A DNA stretch of 64,000 nucleotides from Ilex aquifolium (GCA_951799425.1 OX637397.1:14902064-14966063), one strand, 5' to 3'. Positions 38,411 through 50,589 are shown, counted from the stretch's first letter. A program made the numbers and translations. Notes: generated from the letters alone by a model not told the origin.

Positions 38411-41400
38411 TCATACCAAAAGAAGCCAACAAGCACAACTTTGGAATATGATGAATATGATTATGAATGGTTCACCTAACCCTATCATCTTCATTGGAGA
38501 TTTTAATAATGTCACAGGCCAAGCTGAAAAACGTGGAGGGAAACCTGTTGCTAACTCATCTAATGGAGGCTTTGCAGCATTCATTAAAGACCAGGGATTA
38601 GTGGATCTTGGATTTGCAGGAAACCAGTTCACTTGGTCTAACAAAAGAGAAGGAATGGCCAACATAAAAGAAAGATTGGACAGATGCTTAGTTAATCTTG
38701 ATTGGAAAATGTTGTTTCCCAGAGCCACAATAAGACATCTCCCAGCTATTACCTCAGACCATTGCCCTCTCTTGCTAAATACTTATGGGGGAGAAAACCA
38801 ACTTTGCAAAACCTTTTAAGTTTGAGGCCATGTGGACTAGGGACACAAACAGTCATATCAAAAATGCATGGCACACAACTCTTAGGGGATCCATTGTCTA
38901 CAGATTCTGCAGGAAACTCCAATCAACCAAAGATGCCTTAAAGGAGTGGAATAGAAACCATTTTGGAAATTGCATCAAGAGAGAAAGGGAGCTAAAGACA
39001 AGAATCGAATGGTTGCAGCAAGCTGATCCAACACCAGATAACCTATTGGAGGAAAGAATCCTATCCACAGAACTTGCAGAACAACAAAAGACAGAAGACA
39101 TCTTATGGAGACAAAGGTCTAGAATCCAATGGATGAAGGAAGGGGATGCTCATACAAATTTTTTTCATTCAACCATAGTCATTAGAGGGAGGAGAAATGC
39201 AATAGACTCTGCCTGAAGCTTGTGGATGGAACATGGATCACAGACAGACAGGACATAGGTAACCAATTTCACTTCACTTTCAAACAATTTTCAACTCATC
39301 AAATCCACAATTCCCAACTGACCTTGAGAATCTCATAGCACCAATTATCACCCCAGAACACCACTCAGATCTGTGTGCCATCCCAAGCCCAGAAGAAATT
39401 AAAGCCAGTGTTTGCCATGCCCTCATTCAAAGCACCTGCCCTGATGGCATGTCCACCATCTTTTATAAAACATACGGGGCAAACAATAGGTGGGGACCTA
39501 ATAGACTTGGTAAGGAGTTTTTTTTGCTGGAGGACATATGCTCACTGAACTTAATAGAACAAACATTTGCTTGATCCCAAAAACTGCCAAAGCAACTTCT
39601 GTCCACCATTTCAGGCCCATTAGTTTATGCAATGTCGCATATAAAATTATCTCAAAGATCCTTGCTAATAGGCTCAGACCACATCTTGATCAACTAATTG
39701 CTCCAAACCAGACTGCCTTCATACCTGGTAAACACATAGCTGAAAACACTGTCCTAGCACAGGAAATAGTCCATCAGCTGAAAAAGAAAAAAGGCAAAGG
39801 AGCTTTAATGTTACTCAAAGTAGACATGTCAAAAGCCTTTGATAGAGTTGAGTGGCCATTCCTATTGCATATCCTCACGCTCCTTGGCTTCCTACTTCAC
39901 TTCATAAGCCTTATTCAACAATGCGTCACCACCGCATCTTTTTCTGTTCTTGTTAATGATGCTCCAATGGGCAGATTCAAGTCACAAAGAGGACATAGGC
40001 AGGGGGATCCCCTATCACCCCCACTCTTTGTTATCTGCACTGAAATTCTGTCTAGAATGATACATAGGAAAGCAATGCAAGGCAAATTAAAAGGAACCAA
40101 ACTGGCCAGGAACTGTGAAGCAATCAACCACATATTGTTTGCTGATGATCTCCTAATCTGTGGACATGCAAATGGCACTGAGGCAAAGGCTATCTCAGAA
40201 TGCCTTGAGTTGTTTGAAGAATGGTCAGGCCAACAAATTAATAAGGAAAAGTCAAGGATGTAGTACAGTAAACATGCCCAGGCTGCAACTATCAGAGAGC
40301 TAAAATGCATTTTGGGTCTGAAGAAAGGCACCACTGATGCAACCTATCTAAGACTCCCACTCTTTATTAACAGATCTAGGAACAGAGCATTCCATCCCAT
40401 CTTGCATAGACTTGAGACGAAACTTCAAGGATGGAAGTCGAAACTATTCTCATATGCTGGAAGAGCAACTCTCATCAAATCCACAGCCCTTGCAATGCCC
40501 ATTTATGCAATGCAATCCCATTTGTTACCCAAGAATATCTGTTAACAAATGGATGCAAAGATAAGAAAATTCTAGTGGAGACATACAGAGGAAAAAAAGG
40601 CAATGCACATCAAGTCATGGGACTATATTTGCATATCCAAACTGGTAGGAGGACTGGGTTTCAGGAAAATACATGATATTAACCTCTCATTCTTGGCAAA
40701 ATTAGGATGACAGCTACTTTCAAAACACCCAAGACAGTGGACGACACTTCTCAGTAGGAAATATTGCTCCAGAATGTCCTTTCTTCATGTTCAGAAACAA
40801 ACCCATGACTCCAACATTTGGAAACAAATTTTGGAATGCGGAGACATCATCAAGAAGGGAGCATGCTATTTAGTGGGGAATGGACATTCAATTAATATTT
40901 GGACTGAGCCATGGGTCCCCAATCTCACCTCCTTTAGAGTGCAACTTGATCAAGATGTAGATTGTCGTCCAACAACAGTGGCTGGGTTGATCCACCAGGA
41001 AACACATACATGGAATATGGAGTTGCTGCACTCACTCTTTAACCAACAAATTATGGAAGCCATTCACAGAATCAAGTTCCCTATCTACCCAAGAGATGAT
41101 CAAATGACATGGATTCCTTCCACATCTGGCCTCTTTCAAACCAAAACTGCATAAACACTCCAAAGAGAGGAAAGAGATCAAACAAGCCAGTACTTAGACA
41201 AGGCTGATCGGGAAAGCTATGGCATTCACCCTTGCATGAGAGACACAAAATGATGCTTTGGAGAATGGCAACTGAGAGCATTCCTACCAAAGGTCTCCTA
41301 GCTACCAGATTCCCTATCCCTGATATTTTTTGTCCATTATGTGGGCAATCAGCAGAAACAGATACTCACATCTTCTTCCTATGCCCCCTTACAAGAATGT

Positions 41401-41761
41401 TGTGGTTTGCTAAATGGGGTTTTAGATTTGATGCGTTTTTACATTTCACAATGCAAGAAAGGATCCACAATATCCTAAACCCAAGTTTACTCTTTGGCTC
41501 GAACAGCCCACCAGCACCCAGCTTACAATCTTTACTGCGGTACTAACCACAACCATTTGGAAATGGAGGAATAAAATCCAATTCCAAAAAGCCAGAATGG
41601 ACCCACAGGAAATTCTGAAGGAAGTCTCACAGTCCTTTAATGATTTTATTGAAATCAAACGGAGGCCACCTGCAGAGAACCCTCAAGGTGAAGAAGGCCT
41701 GAAAATGCAGTCAATATTGGACTTCTCCATAAATAAGGGGAATCAAGATTAACTTTGATAC
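38411..41761 (+). mobile_element. L1-type LINE, 5'-truncated, broken by a copia insertion
   Basis: Starts inside the endonuclease domain and runs through RT and zf-RVT to the first strand of a plant-type C-terminal RNase H (NFDT at 41750-41761), where the copia element is inserted. A continuation of its RNase H, carrying the same GATAC target bases, lies inverted at 47056-47225. Confidence 0.88.
38411..41761 (+). pseudogene. LINE ORF2 (endonuclease - reverse transcriptase - zf-RVT - RNase H start)
   Basis: Endonuclease C-terminal half: FIGDFNNVTG (38491-38520) and SDHCPLL. A linker with DILWRQRSRIQWMKEGDAHT follows. RT at 39538-40263 has RPISLCNVAYKIISK, KVDMSKAFDRVEW, RQGDPLSP and the catalytic box FADDLL. 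The thumb continues at 40312-40545 (YLRLPLFINRSRNRAF). The Cys/His zf-RVT region at 41232-41546 has FCPLCGQSAETDTHIFFLCP. Stops and frameshifts between these blocks (for example near 38819, 39217, 40263, 40545 and 41154) show it is dead. ORF1 and the endonuclease N-terminus are missing. Confidence 0.88.
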
Positions 41762-42548
41762 TGTTGGAGATTAGAGTTCCTTTTCCCCTTTTTACCATTA
41801 CTATGTTTTTTATATTTTGTCTAGACCACAAGAGTGTTTAGGTCACTTTGTACTATTATTTGGCTATATATATGGGGCTCTACCCTTATGTTCCGTTTGG
41901 TACGATGAAAAAATAGAAGGATGGAAAGTTGGAAGGATAGAAAGTGGGAGGAATAGATAAAACATCATGTTTGGTAAGGAAAGAAAGTAGTAAGGATGAA
42001 AAAGTGAATGAATTAACTTTCTTTCCAACTCACCAAAATCAATCCCTCCAAAATCGGAAGAAAAGTAGATGGAAAGTTAATTATTTGTGTTAAAATGTAT
42101 CTTATTTATCTATATATACATTAATTTCATATAAAAATACAATGATAAAATATGTATTTATATATATATATTTTTTTAAAAAATTAAAAAATTAAAAATT
42201 AAAATTAAAAAATAAAAATAAACAGGTCAACTCGCAACTCAATACGACACAATTGGTTAAATGAGTTGAGTTAGGTTTGACTAATGTTCAACAGAAACCC
42301 GTAATACCTCAACACGAATCTGACACGACACGACTCTATTGTCACCCTTAATTTTAGTCAGCACAAAAAAAAAAAAAAAATTAGTCATTTTTATTTTTCA
42401 TCTATCCAACCAAACACAAAATAAGGAAAGTATATCATTGCTACTTTCCTTTCTTGAAGGATAGAAAATGTATCCCTCCTACTTTCCATCCTTCCTACCA
42501 AACGGAGCATTAGTTTGAGTATCATTTTCACTCACGTTTATTCCAAGT
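41762..42548 (+). repeat. Copia 5' LTR (163 bp plus nested MITE)
   Basis: Starts TGTTGGAGATTAGAG and ends TTCCAAGT. Taking out the MITE and one TTA leaves exactly 163 bp, the length of the 3' LTR at 47226-47388. The two differ by about nine substitutions and two small indels. Confidence 0.9.
41889..42509. mobile_element. PIF/Harbinger-type MITE in the copia LTR
   Basis: 621 bp with a TTA duplication on both sides (41886-41888 and 42510-42512) and inverted ends TGTTCCGTTTGGTA / TGCTCCGTTTGGTA extending about 45 bp through GGATGGAAAGT. The 3-bp TTA target fits PIF/Harbinger. The other LTR of the same copia is an empty site. Confidence 0.85.
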
Positions 42549-43125
42549 TGGAATTAGAGTCATACCCTAACCCTACCCTTTTCCATCATCCTCACTGGCG
42601 ATTAATAGCCACCTCTCCACCATCCACAATCACCGACCAGCATACCAAACTCCCAGCGAACCAGCAAACACAAACCACAAACCAATAAACCAGCATAACC
42701 GACAGCCTACACCGACTGCCCAGGCCACACCGACTGCCAACATCAACCCAAGCACCGACAACCAACAACTAATACTACCTCAACCCACCGCCTAGTCAGC
42801 GACATAAAATACTACCTCAACAAACCAGCAGCAGTACCAAAGCCATAGCAAACAAATACCCATCTGCAACCAAATACCCACCGACAACAACACCAAACAA
42901 ATACCCACCAACAGCAACACAGCAGAACCCACCGGCAGCAAACAACTCCTACCCAAGTCAACTACCCAACCAATAAATCCACTGTCCAGCCCACAGACAA
43001 CCTGCCTAGCAAACCCAATAAACCCAAGTCATATTAAATCAACCCAAGTCCACCTGCCCAGCAACCCAATAAACCGAACCCAACCCAGACCAGCCCACTG
43101 TCCACCCAAGTGCCTAGCCTACTGC
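42549..43125 (+). other. Copia primer-binding site and A/C-rich leader
   Basis: TGGAATTAGAGTC directly after the LTR resembles the initiator tRNA-Met binding site with mismatches. From about 42590 to 43125 the + strand is overwhelmingly A and C, with loose repeats of ACCGAC, CCAACA and AACCCA. No gag reading frame can be recovered here. Confidence 0.65.
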
Positions 43126-45346
43126 TGGGTCTCTAATCAGTACATTATCGGGTCCTATTTTTTGTTGTAGTTTCGTCCTTCGTACTCTTCGTCACAGTGC
43201 TGCCAGGTTGCAGTATCTAGGACTTTTTTAAGAGGGGTCGGATCCTCTTCTCCGTTGATCTGCTTTTGATGCAGTAGATCACTTATTTATCTTTATTGGA
43301 TTTTTGGGCACCGTGATCTTGATTATTTGGGAGCTTCCCAGACCTTCTTTATCTGTTGCTACTGTTCGACTGGAGGTATATTATTCTCCCTTATTTTGTC
43401 CCTTTATTTATCTTAGAGTTTTTTCTGTCACGGGTGCCCACGTATTGTTATTGCTATGGCTACTACTGTTGAGACTTCTGTTGTTAGTACTTCCACCTGG
43501 AATGTACCTCCTGGTTCTCGCCAGTGTGATTATTGTGGCCGACCAGGACATCACAAGGCTACTTGCTGCAAGCTCTATCCGAAGCTTAAGCCACCTCCTC
43601 GCAGCCGTACTGCTACTATTGTTGAGGTACCACCACCTACTGTCGCTGCTCCTCCTCCTTGGCAGAGTGATATGGATGTTATCACTTCCCGATTGGATAT
43701 ACTTATGTCCGCCCTGACTTCTCAGGGTCCGACTACTACTGCTGCCACCACTACAAGAATACCTCGTGCCTTTCATGTTTGCGCCAGTCCGTCTCCCCTT
43801 TGGATGCTGGACTCGGGTGCGAATGGTCATATGACAGGTGAGGCCCATCACTTCACCACTTTTGACGAGCAATTACATACACAGGTTCAGCTAGCAGATG
43901 GGACACATGCCCCTATTGTTAGTAGGGGTACAGTCCACCTCTAGATAGCTTTACATTACATTCGGTTTTTCATGCGCCAAAACTGGCCATGAATCTATTA
44001 TCCGTACATCAATTAGCTATAGATTTTCACAATGTGGTTGTGTTTTTATCTCATTCATTTTATTTGCAGGACCTGAGTACTAGGAGGATTATTATCAAGG
44101 GACATGAGAGAGATGGACTGTATTATCTAGGCGATCCACCTCTAGTTTCACCAGTTCCTCCACCTCCATCACCTGCACTTACTTTGTCTTTATCTATTCC
44201 TAGCTTGCATGCTAGTATTTTGCCTAGTACTTGTCGTTATGATTTTTCATCACAAAGTGTTCAATTTGTGGCATGACCGTTTTGAACATACAAATTTTAA
44301 ATATTTATGTATGTTATTTCCTGATTTGAGCAATGCTTGTATTGGTGGTAAACTTGACTGTGTTATATGTTCCCTATCGAAACATGTTCGAACCAGTTAT
44401 ATTCCTTGTATGCACCAGTCGCCGAAGCCATTTGACCTAATACACTCTGATATTTAGGGACCTTCTCCTGTTACTGCTCTATCAGGTGCTCGATACTATG
44501 TGACATTTATAGATGACCATACCCGTTGTACTTGGGTCTACCTTTTGCATAGGAAGTCTGATGTACTCACTGTCATCAATTAGTTTCTCTAGATGATTAA
44601 GACACAATTCGATGTCATTGTTCGTGTTCTTCATTCGGATAATGCCAAAGAATATGTGTCTGATGCCTTAGTGTCTCACCTTTCCTCTCAGGGTATCCTT
44701 CAACAGCTCACTTGTCCATATACTCCTGAGTAAAATAGAGTTGTTGAAAGGAAAAATAGGAGTCTAATAGGGATGGTACGTTGTATGCTTAGAGGTATGG
44801 GGGTACCAAAATCTTATTGGCATTTTGTTGTTTTGACTTCTACCTTTCTGTGTAATCGTACACCGAGTCGTGTTCTTCAGCATAGAGCTCCCTTACAGGT
44901 CTTATTCCCTGAGCGGACACTTTTTTCGGTCCCTTCTCGTGTTTTTGGCTGCACGTGTTTTGTTTAGGATCGGTCTCTTACTCGTCATAAGCTTGATGAT
45001 AAAGCGATTTGTTGTGTCTTTGTGGGCTATTGTCATCAGTCTAAGGGGTATCGGTGTTATGATTCTATCAGGTGTCGTATGTATCACAGTCTAGATGTTA
45101 CCTTTTTTTAGCACATTCCTTATTTTTCTTCCAGTCCTGTGTCTGCCCCTCCAGTTGATGATACTCCCTTTGATTTTCCGTTACCACAGGAGACAGAGCC
45201 ATTAGTCACTATCACTACAGAGTTATCAGTTTCTCCTCCTCCAGAGCCACTCGTCCCTGTCAGTACGGAGTTACCAGTTCTCTCTTCCTTTGCCGGTTTA
45301 TGTTCGTCGCCCTCGCTCTCATCCCCCTACTGATGTCCCCTCTACC
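43126..45346 (+). pseudogene. Copia gag zinc knuckle, protease and integrase
   Basis: Gag before 43456 is too worn to read. A CX2CX4HX4C zinc knuckle (CDYCGRPGHHKATC) lies at 43526-43567. Protease follows at about 43795-43860 with WMLDSGANGHMTG. The GAG-pre-integrase and integrase core run 44090-45110: FIDDHTRCTWVYLL, LHSDNAKEY, VVERKNRSL and the GYCHQSKGYRCYD tail. In-frame TAG/TAA stops occur at about 44455, 44581, 44593, 44731, 44965 and 45109, mostly where the family has Gln or Trp. The linker ends VYVRRPRSHPPTDVPST at 45346, the inversion break. Confidence 0.88.
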
Positions 45347-45347
45347 T

Positions 45348-45673
45348 AAGGGGTTAGTTGCATCAATTTGCAGCAGAAGTGGTAGGGGTTCACTGGTAGG
45401 ATTTTGCAAAGTTAAACCATAAGGTCTTGACTTCCGTGATGCACCATTATCGCCCGACAGTGCCATTGGAGGAGATGCCGACAAAGTCGAAGGTGGTGGC
45501 ACCAGGTACTGTGGGAGCAATGGCAAGAACATCGGTGGATTCTGCAAGCCAGGTGATAGGCCAGGTGGTCGGAAATACATCTGAGCTTGAATCATCTGCA
45601 TTACCGCAGCCATTTGTTGTTGCAGAGTTTGCATATCGTGTAGAGCATGTGCCATTGCAGAGGGCCCTGGCAC
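45348..45673 (-). pseudogene. Tat-element gag N-terminus
   Basis: Minus strand, starting in a Gln/Met-rich stretch (DMQTLQQQMAAVMQMIQAQM), then a Pro-rich part. It lies downstream of the Tat LTR and primer-binding site and is cut off at 45348 by the inversion break. The rest of gag is at 49235 on the + strand. Gag forms the particle; no domain is assigned to this part. Confidence 0.7.
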
Positions 45674-45834
45674 CTCCGGAGCCCTTCAGCTCGTAAAGGA
45701 ACCATGGCTATCCTCACGCTGGGGTGTGTTTTTTTGCTGCTCACCTTCCTTGTCGTTGTTGTTTTCAGTCATCGTATTAGACAATACTCTTCCACTTCGA
45801 GTTGTAATAAACATAGGCTAGCGAGGCCAAACCT

Positions 45835-45851
45835 CCCCAGTGGAATCGCCA
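45835..45851 (-). other. Tat primer-binding site
   Basis: On the minus strand TGGCGATTCCACTGGGG follows the LTR end (CTACA at 45858-45862) after six bases. This layout is normal for a gypsy 5' LTR and fixes its orientation. Confidence 0.7.
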
Positions 45852-45857
45852 AAAGAA

Positions 45858-47055
45858 TGTAGGTGGGGGGTTAAAAGAGGTTGACACACGTGTCTATGTC
45901 AAGGGTAATCGAAGGGGGTGAGTAGGATAAGTGGATGAGATGGAAGGAACTCAAGCAGCCTCTTAACGAAGGGACGAACCAGTTAGGCAGAGTGTAGGTG
46001 AAAAATGCTCTCACCAGTAGAAAATCATCTGTCGTCGTGGACAAGTAATATGGGTATTTATAGCACAGTGGTCGGGCAGGTCGGGCTGCCCAAAGGGCTT
46101 CCCGCCGCGACCCCCTACCACTCGCGCTAACCCACAACTGTCTCGACTGCGACGATACTAGTGGTCGTTAACGGCGAGACATGCATCCCAACATTAACTA
46201 GGCAGATGTGATGTTTTCCCAAACGCAACCTGGACGTGGCCCCGAGGAGGGTGTGACAGCCAAGGTGAGAGAGGGCTCCCAAGGTCCATGACCACAACTG
46301 GTCACCGTGGGACCATGACCTTGAGAGGTGCCTGCGATGCCCCTAACGCGCTCCTACCTGGGGTTCTTTTTTCCCTCTCTAGACCCTTCCTCGAGACTTT
46401 TGGCGAGGTGTCCGATAAAAGAAATCCACATAGTTTCGGTCTTTCAGCCACCAATTCATATGTCCCATCATCCCATATGCTGATCCGGGTCAATAACCCC
46501 AGTTACCTTAGGAGTCTCTCCGGATCCCAGTCAAGCACATCCCAGTGGGCAGTGAGTCATACATTGGGAAGCCTGCTCGAGCAAACTAAACCTTCAAGAC
46601 CTTGCCCCAGGCCGAGGTTGACAATCGTGCTCATCCACCCCTATTGCTTAATTCTCTCTTGAGAAGGGCCATGTTCCCCTGTCCCTAGGTGGGGACGCCT
46701 CTTAGTCCAGTGGGCCTGTCGAGCAACGACATTCAGTAGGTTGAGAATACCATTCCTGCGGCGGGGGATGCGAGTCTCGCCGAGGTTGCCCCCACACTTC
46801 TGCGATTCCATTTTTGCCCGACCTTGGTGAAAGGTCCATCTTGCCACTTCTAATGCGATGGAGATGTATCTCGCCCTGATACGGTATTGTGCTTGAGGGC
46901 GTCGCGCCCAGGAATGTCACACTTGTCACTGTTATCTATACCAGTCCAGCTGAACTCTATCGAGTCCCATTTCCACGTTAACTGATAATTGTTACCACTT
47001 GTCCTGTTATGGTGGAGACACGTGTCTTGAAGTTTTTTGAGTACTACAGGTTACA
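45858..47055 (-). repeat. Tat-element 5' LTR
   Basis: About 1.2 kb; minus-strand start near 47055 (TGTAACC, inferred from where the LINE match stops) and end CTACA at 45858. A TATA box (CTATAAATA on the minus strand, about 46050-46062) precedes the presumed R/U5. Homologous to the split solo LTR at 15100-15368/24845-25571. The start is uncertain because the 3' LTR is outside the window. Confidence 0.75.
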
Positions 47056-47225
47056 CAATTCCATCTCTATTCATGCACCCAAGTCATAGCCATTCTTGCT
47101 GGTAGAACTTCAGCTACTAGTGGTTTTGTGTCTGCTACAAGTGCCACTTGTGCTGCTATGACTTCTCCTTGTTCATTCCTAGCTAATGTTGCAATGCAAG
47201 ATCCTGAACTTCCAATAGTTGTATC
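47056..47225 (-). mobile_element. LINE RNase H fragment, continuation of the LINE at 38.4-41.8 kb
   Basis: The minus strand reads GEVIAAQVALVADTKPLVAE and ARMAMTWVHE, a plant LINE RNase H (RVT_3) segment. It begins with the same GATAC that precedes the copia LTR at 41762, so it is the other side of that insertion, now inverted. It ends where the Tat LTR begins. Confidence 0.85.
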
Positions 47226-47388
47226 ACTTGGAATAAATGTGAGTGAAAATAGATACTCAAACTAAGAGTAGAGCCCCGTATATATAGCCAAATAATAGTA
47301 CAAATTGACCTAAACACCCTTGTGGTCTAGGCAAAATATAAAAAACATAGTAAGGGTAAAAAGGGGAAAAAAACTCTAATCTCCAACA
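47226..47388 (-). repeat. Copia 3' LTR
   Basis: 163 bp, minus strand, TGTTGGAG...TTCCAAGT. The purine tract TTGAGGGGAAG lies directly before it (47389-47399 on +). Confidence 0.92.
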
Positions 47389-49231
47389 CTTCCCCTCAAG
47401 CTAGGCGCAAAACTATCAACTAAGTTAAGCTTGACAACGGAGTCCTGAAGAATGAATAGAGTGATAGGTTTGGTGAACACATCCGCAACCTGATCACTGG
47501 TCCCCCACAAACAATGGAGTAACAATACCATAACTAACCTTCTCCCGAAGAAAGTGAACATCAATCTCTATATGCTTCGTCCTCTCGTGTAGTACAGAGT
47601 CAGAAGTGAGCTGAATAACATATCGATTATCACAATATAATGTAGATGAAGAAGTCACTGGAAATCTCAACTCGTCAAGAATCGATTGTAGCCAGATAAT
47701 CTCGCACGTGCCAAGTGTCAGTGCCCGATACTCTGCCTCTACTGACGAGCGGGAGACAACTGTCTGCGTCTTGCTCTTCCAAGAGATAAGATGAGTCCCT
47801 CGAAAAGCACAGAAGTCCGTAGTAGATCGACCGTCACACGCTGCCCCATAATCTGAATCTGAATAACAGGCTAGAGAACTAATCTGAGATCCTGATGCAT
47901 AGAACAACCCAAGTTCAGGACAAGACTTGAGGTACCGAAGGATATGATAAACTGCATCAAGATGAGGCTGACACGGCCTGTGTATGAACTGACTAACTTG
48001 GCTGACAGCGAATGATATGTCTGGCCTAGTGTTGGTTAGGTAGATAAGTCTACCTACCAACCTTTGATAAACAGTCGGATCTTTCAACTCCTTATCTTCA
48101 ACAATAAGCTTCAGGTTTGAAATCATGGGTGATGATGCCGGTTTGCACCCCAACATCCTAGTGTCTGAGAGAAGATCCAGAACATACTTTCTTTGCGAAA
48201 GAACAATACCTCTGCTACTACGGGCAACCTCAATCCTAAGAAAGTATCGTAGAAATTCAAGGTCTTTCACATCGAAGGCCTTCCCAAGGTCTACCTTGAC
48301 CTGCGCAGTCCCAGAAACATCATCTCTAGTAATAATAATATCATCAACATATACCAAAAGGATGACACATTGTCCAGAAGTATTCCGTTGAATGAAGCAG
48401 GTATGATCAAAATGACATCTGGTGAACCCTAAACGTACAACCACACCACTAAACCGAGAGAACCAAACTCGTGGTGACTGTTTCAGTCCATACAGAGACT
48501 TACGCAGTCGACACACCTTCCCAACATACTCCCCCTCACCACGAAAGCCTGGTGGTGCATCCATATAAATAATCTCATCTAGATCACCGTGAAGAAACGC
48601 ATTCTTCACATCTAACTGATGAAGAGGCCAAGAGTACTCCGCAGCCAGAGAAATAATCAACCGAACAATAGTCAATTTTGCCACGGGGGCAAATGTAGCA
48701 CCAAAATCGCGACTTAGTACCTGAGTAAAGCCTTTCGCCACAAGCTTGGCCTTGTGACGATTAATAATACCATCTGCAAGAAACTTCAGGGTGTAAACCC
48801 AGCGACAGCCAACAGGCTTCACCCCTGAAGGTAAAGAGACAAGATTTCACGTATGATTACGCTGAAGAACGTCCATCTCCATTTTTATGATAAGAATCCA
48901 TTGGGGCTCCCGCATAGCCTCTGAAACAGAGCGAGGAACCGAAGTATCTGATAAGACCATACTATAAGCTCGAAATGTAGGAGACAGATCACCATAAGAA
49001 ACATAAGCAGAGATCGGATATAAAGTCTTGGCAGTCCAACCATAACGAACAATTGGACGACGATCACGCTGCGGATAACGACGCCCTAAATTATCATCCT
49101 CCACTGACAATATCTCATCAGGGAAAGTAACTGGCTCAGTACCTGCAATCTCATCAGTACTAACAATAGGTGTATCAATATGCTCAACGAACTGAGAAGT
49201 ATTACCTGCATCGCCTGGCCTCGCTGCTTCC
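47389..49231 (-). pseudogene. Copia reverse transcriptase and RNase H
   Basis: Minus strand; the long open frame 48822-47494 (442 codons) is nearly intact. RT: KPVGCRWVYTLKF, LDVKNAFLHGDLDEIIYM, SLYGLKQSPRVWFSRF and the catalytic LLVYVDDIII. Then LVGRLIYLTNTRPDISFAVS and RNase H with CYSDSDYGA, SWKSKTQTVVSRSSVEAEYR and LYCDNRYVIQL. Upstream (49110-48847) is the pre-RT linker ending in MREPQW; a short disrupted piece separates it from RT. A frame change near 47494 precedes the C-terminus. It is the second half of the copia whose first half ends at 45346. Confidence 0.92.
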
Positions 49232-49234
49232 TAA

Positions 49235-50589
49235 ATGGCTCATCTCACCATCTTTACAACAGTACCGATAACTACCCAAGTGTGGGGTCAAACTATTTTT
49301 TCCACTATCCCTGCAACCATGCCTTCAGCATTTTCGGCCCCCATCACCGCCACCTCGTTTCGATCAGCAGCCGCTTGGACGCCGTACTCGGCCAGCACAG
49401 AACGGCTAGTGCCTAGTGCTGGGTTTATCACGCTAGCCAAAGTACAGGTCGTACTGGATAGACAGAAGGAGCCCATGCAAACAACCATGGACATAAGGTC
49501 CAAGTTTACCCAGACTGTGCAGTAAGTAATGTATCCATCAGGGTACTCATCGCCGAAGTTCAAGAAGTTAGATGGAAAAAATGGCAATCCCAAGGAGCAC
49601 ATTACCCGTTATCTTGATAGCCTTGGCAACTATGTGCTCCACGAGCCTCTTCAGATGAGGTAATTTTCCAAGTCCCTCAAGGATAGGGCCTTCACCTGGT
49701 ATGCTAACCTCCCGGTAGAATCAGTGAGGGATTGGGAAGACTTGGTCGCACAATTCTACGCAAAGTTTTTCCATGTCGAGCAGCGCACTACAATACTTTC
49801 CCTGAAGAAGACTAAGGATGACGGAGAAGCCCTAATGACAAGTTCCGTGACAAAGCCATCGAGCGCCAAGAAAATGTCACCGAAGAGGCCCTTGTCTGGA
49901 TCTGCATCGACGGAATGCACAACAAATACAAGGCATACTTGGTGAACAGTGACTTTAAAACCTTTACTAGGTTATGTGAATCTGCTCAAAGGCTTTCGGA
50001 GGTGGTCCAACCCTCCCTGAAGATAGTCGGTTGGAAGGATAAGAGGAAATGAGCAACTATTGTAGTTGTTGAGGATGTCCCGAAGGGGGGTCAGCGTCCA
50101 AAGAAGTGAGGGAAAGCCTCCAAGCCCGAGGAGCCACCTCCGTATCCTTGTGGTATGAAAGAAGTCCAACAAATTCTCATGGAATGGATTAAGAACGATG
50201 ATATCGAGCTACCACCAGTGGAAAATGAGCCAACTAGAGAAGAAAAAAATAGTCCGACCTTCTGTGAATTTCATCGCCACACCAAGCACAACCTTAAGGA
50301 TTGTTGAACCATGCACCGACTATTTCAGAAGCGCTTAAAGAGTGGAGAGTTGGTACTAACGAGCGCCGGGGGCAATGTCCATGATCGACCCCTCATAGAC
50401 CACGAAGAAGGTAAGGAGGTGCACATGGTGTCGTTCTACGACCAAATCGAGGATATAGCGGAAGGTAACTTCGAAGAGTGGCCTGGAATTCAGTTAAATC
50501 GAGAGACCTTAGAAGATTGCCACGTTGTGCCAGAGATTGACCCCTACGCGAGTACAAGTATCTTGAAGGAAAATGTTGTTGTCCGAATT
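49235..50589 (+). pseudogene. Tat-element gag
   Basis: Retrotransposon gag homology at about 49526-49800: YSSPKFKKLDGKNGNPKEHI, LKDRAFTWYANLPVESVRDW and LVAQFYAKFF. Near 50268-50310 a C-X2-H-X4-H-X4-C motif (CEFHRHTKHNLKDC) is the Tat-type zinc knuckle variant, followed by a TGA where Trp is expected. In-frame stops also occur at 49523 and 49661, with frame changes after about 49800. Gag is interrupted at about 50590 by a solo LTR. Confidence 0.8.

Larger units (their letters stand above)
41762..45346 (+). mobile_element. Ty1/copia retrotransposon, 5' half
   Basis: 5' LTR, primer-binding site, leader, gag remnant, protease and integrase, in + orientation, cut off at 45346 inside the linker before RT. 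The matching second half with 3' LTR lies inverted at 47226-49231. Both outer edges carry the target duplication GATAC (41757-41761; reverse complement at 47221-47225). Confidence 0.9.
45347..49232. other. Inverted segment (about 3.9 kb)
   Basis: At its left edge a + strand copia meets a minus strand Tat gag. At its right edge a minus strand copia meets a + strand Tat gag. Both junctions carry CCTAA (45345-45349 and 49230-49234). Reading the segment on the other strand makes the copia linker continue in frame into RT and makes the Tat LTR and gag start continue into the Tat gag at 49235. An assembly flip would look the same. Confidence 0.85.

Noticed and set aside
39915-40334. Minus-strand open frame of 139 codons
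   Set aside because: Shadow of the LINE RT, which carries the real motifs on the + strand.
43408-43872. Minus-strand open frame of 154 codons
   Set aside because: Shadow of the copia gag/protease on the + strand.
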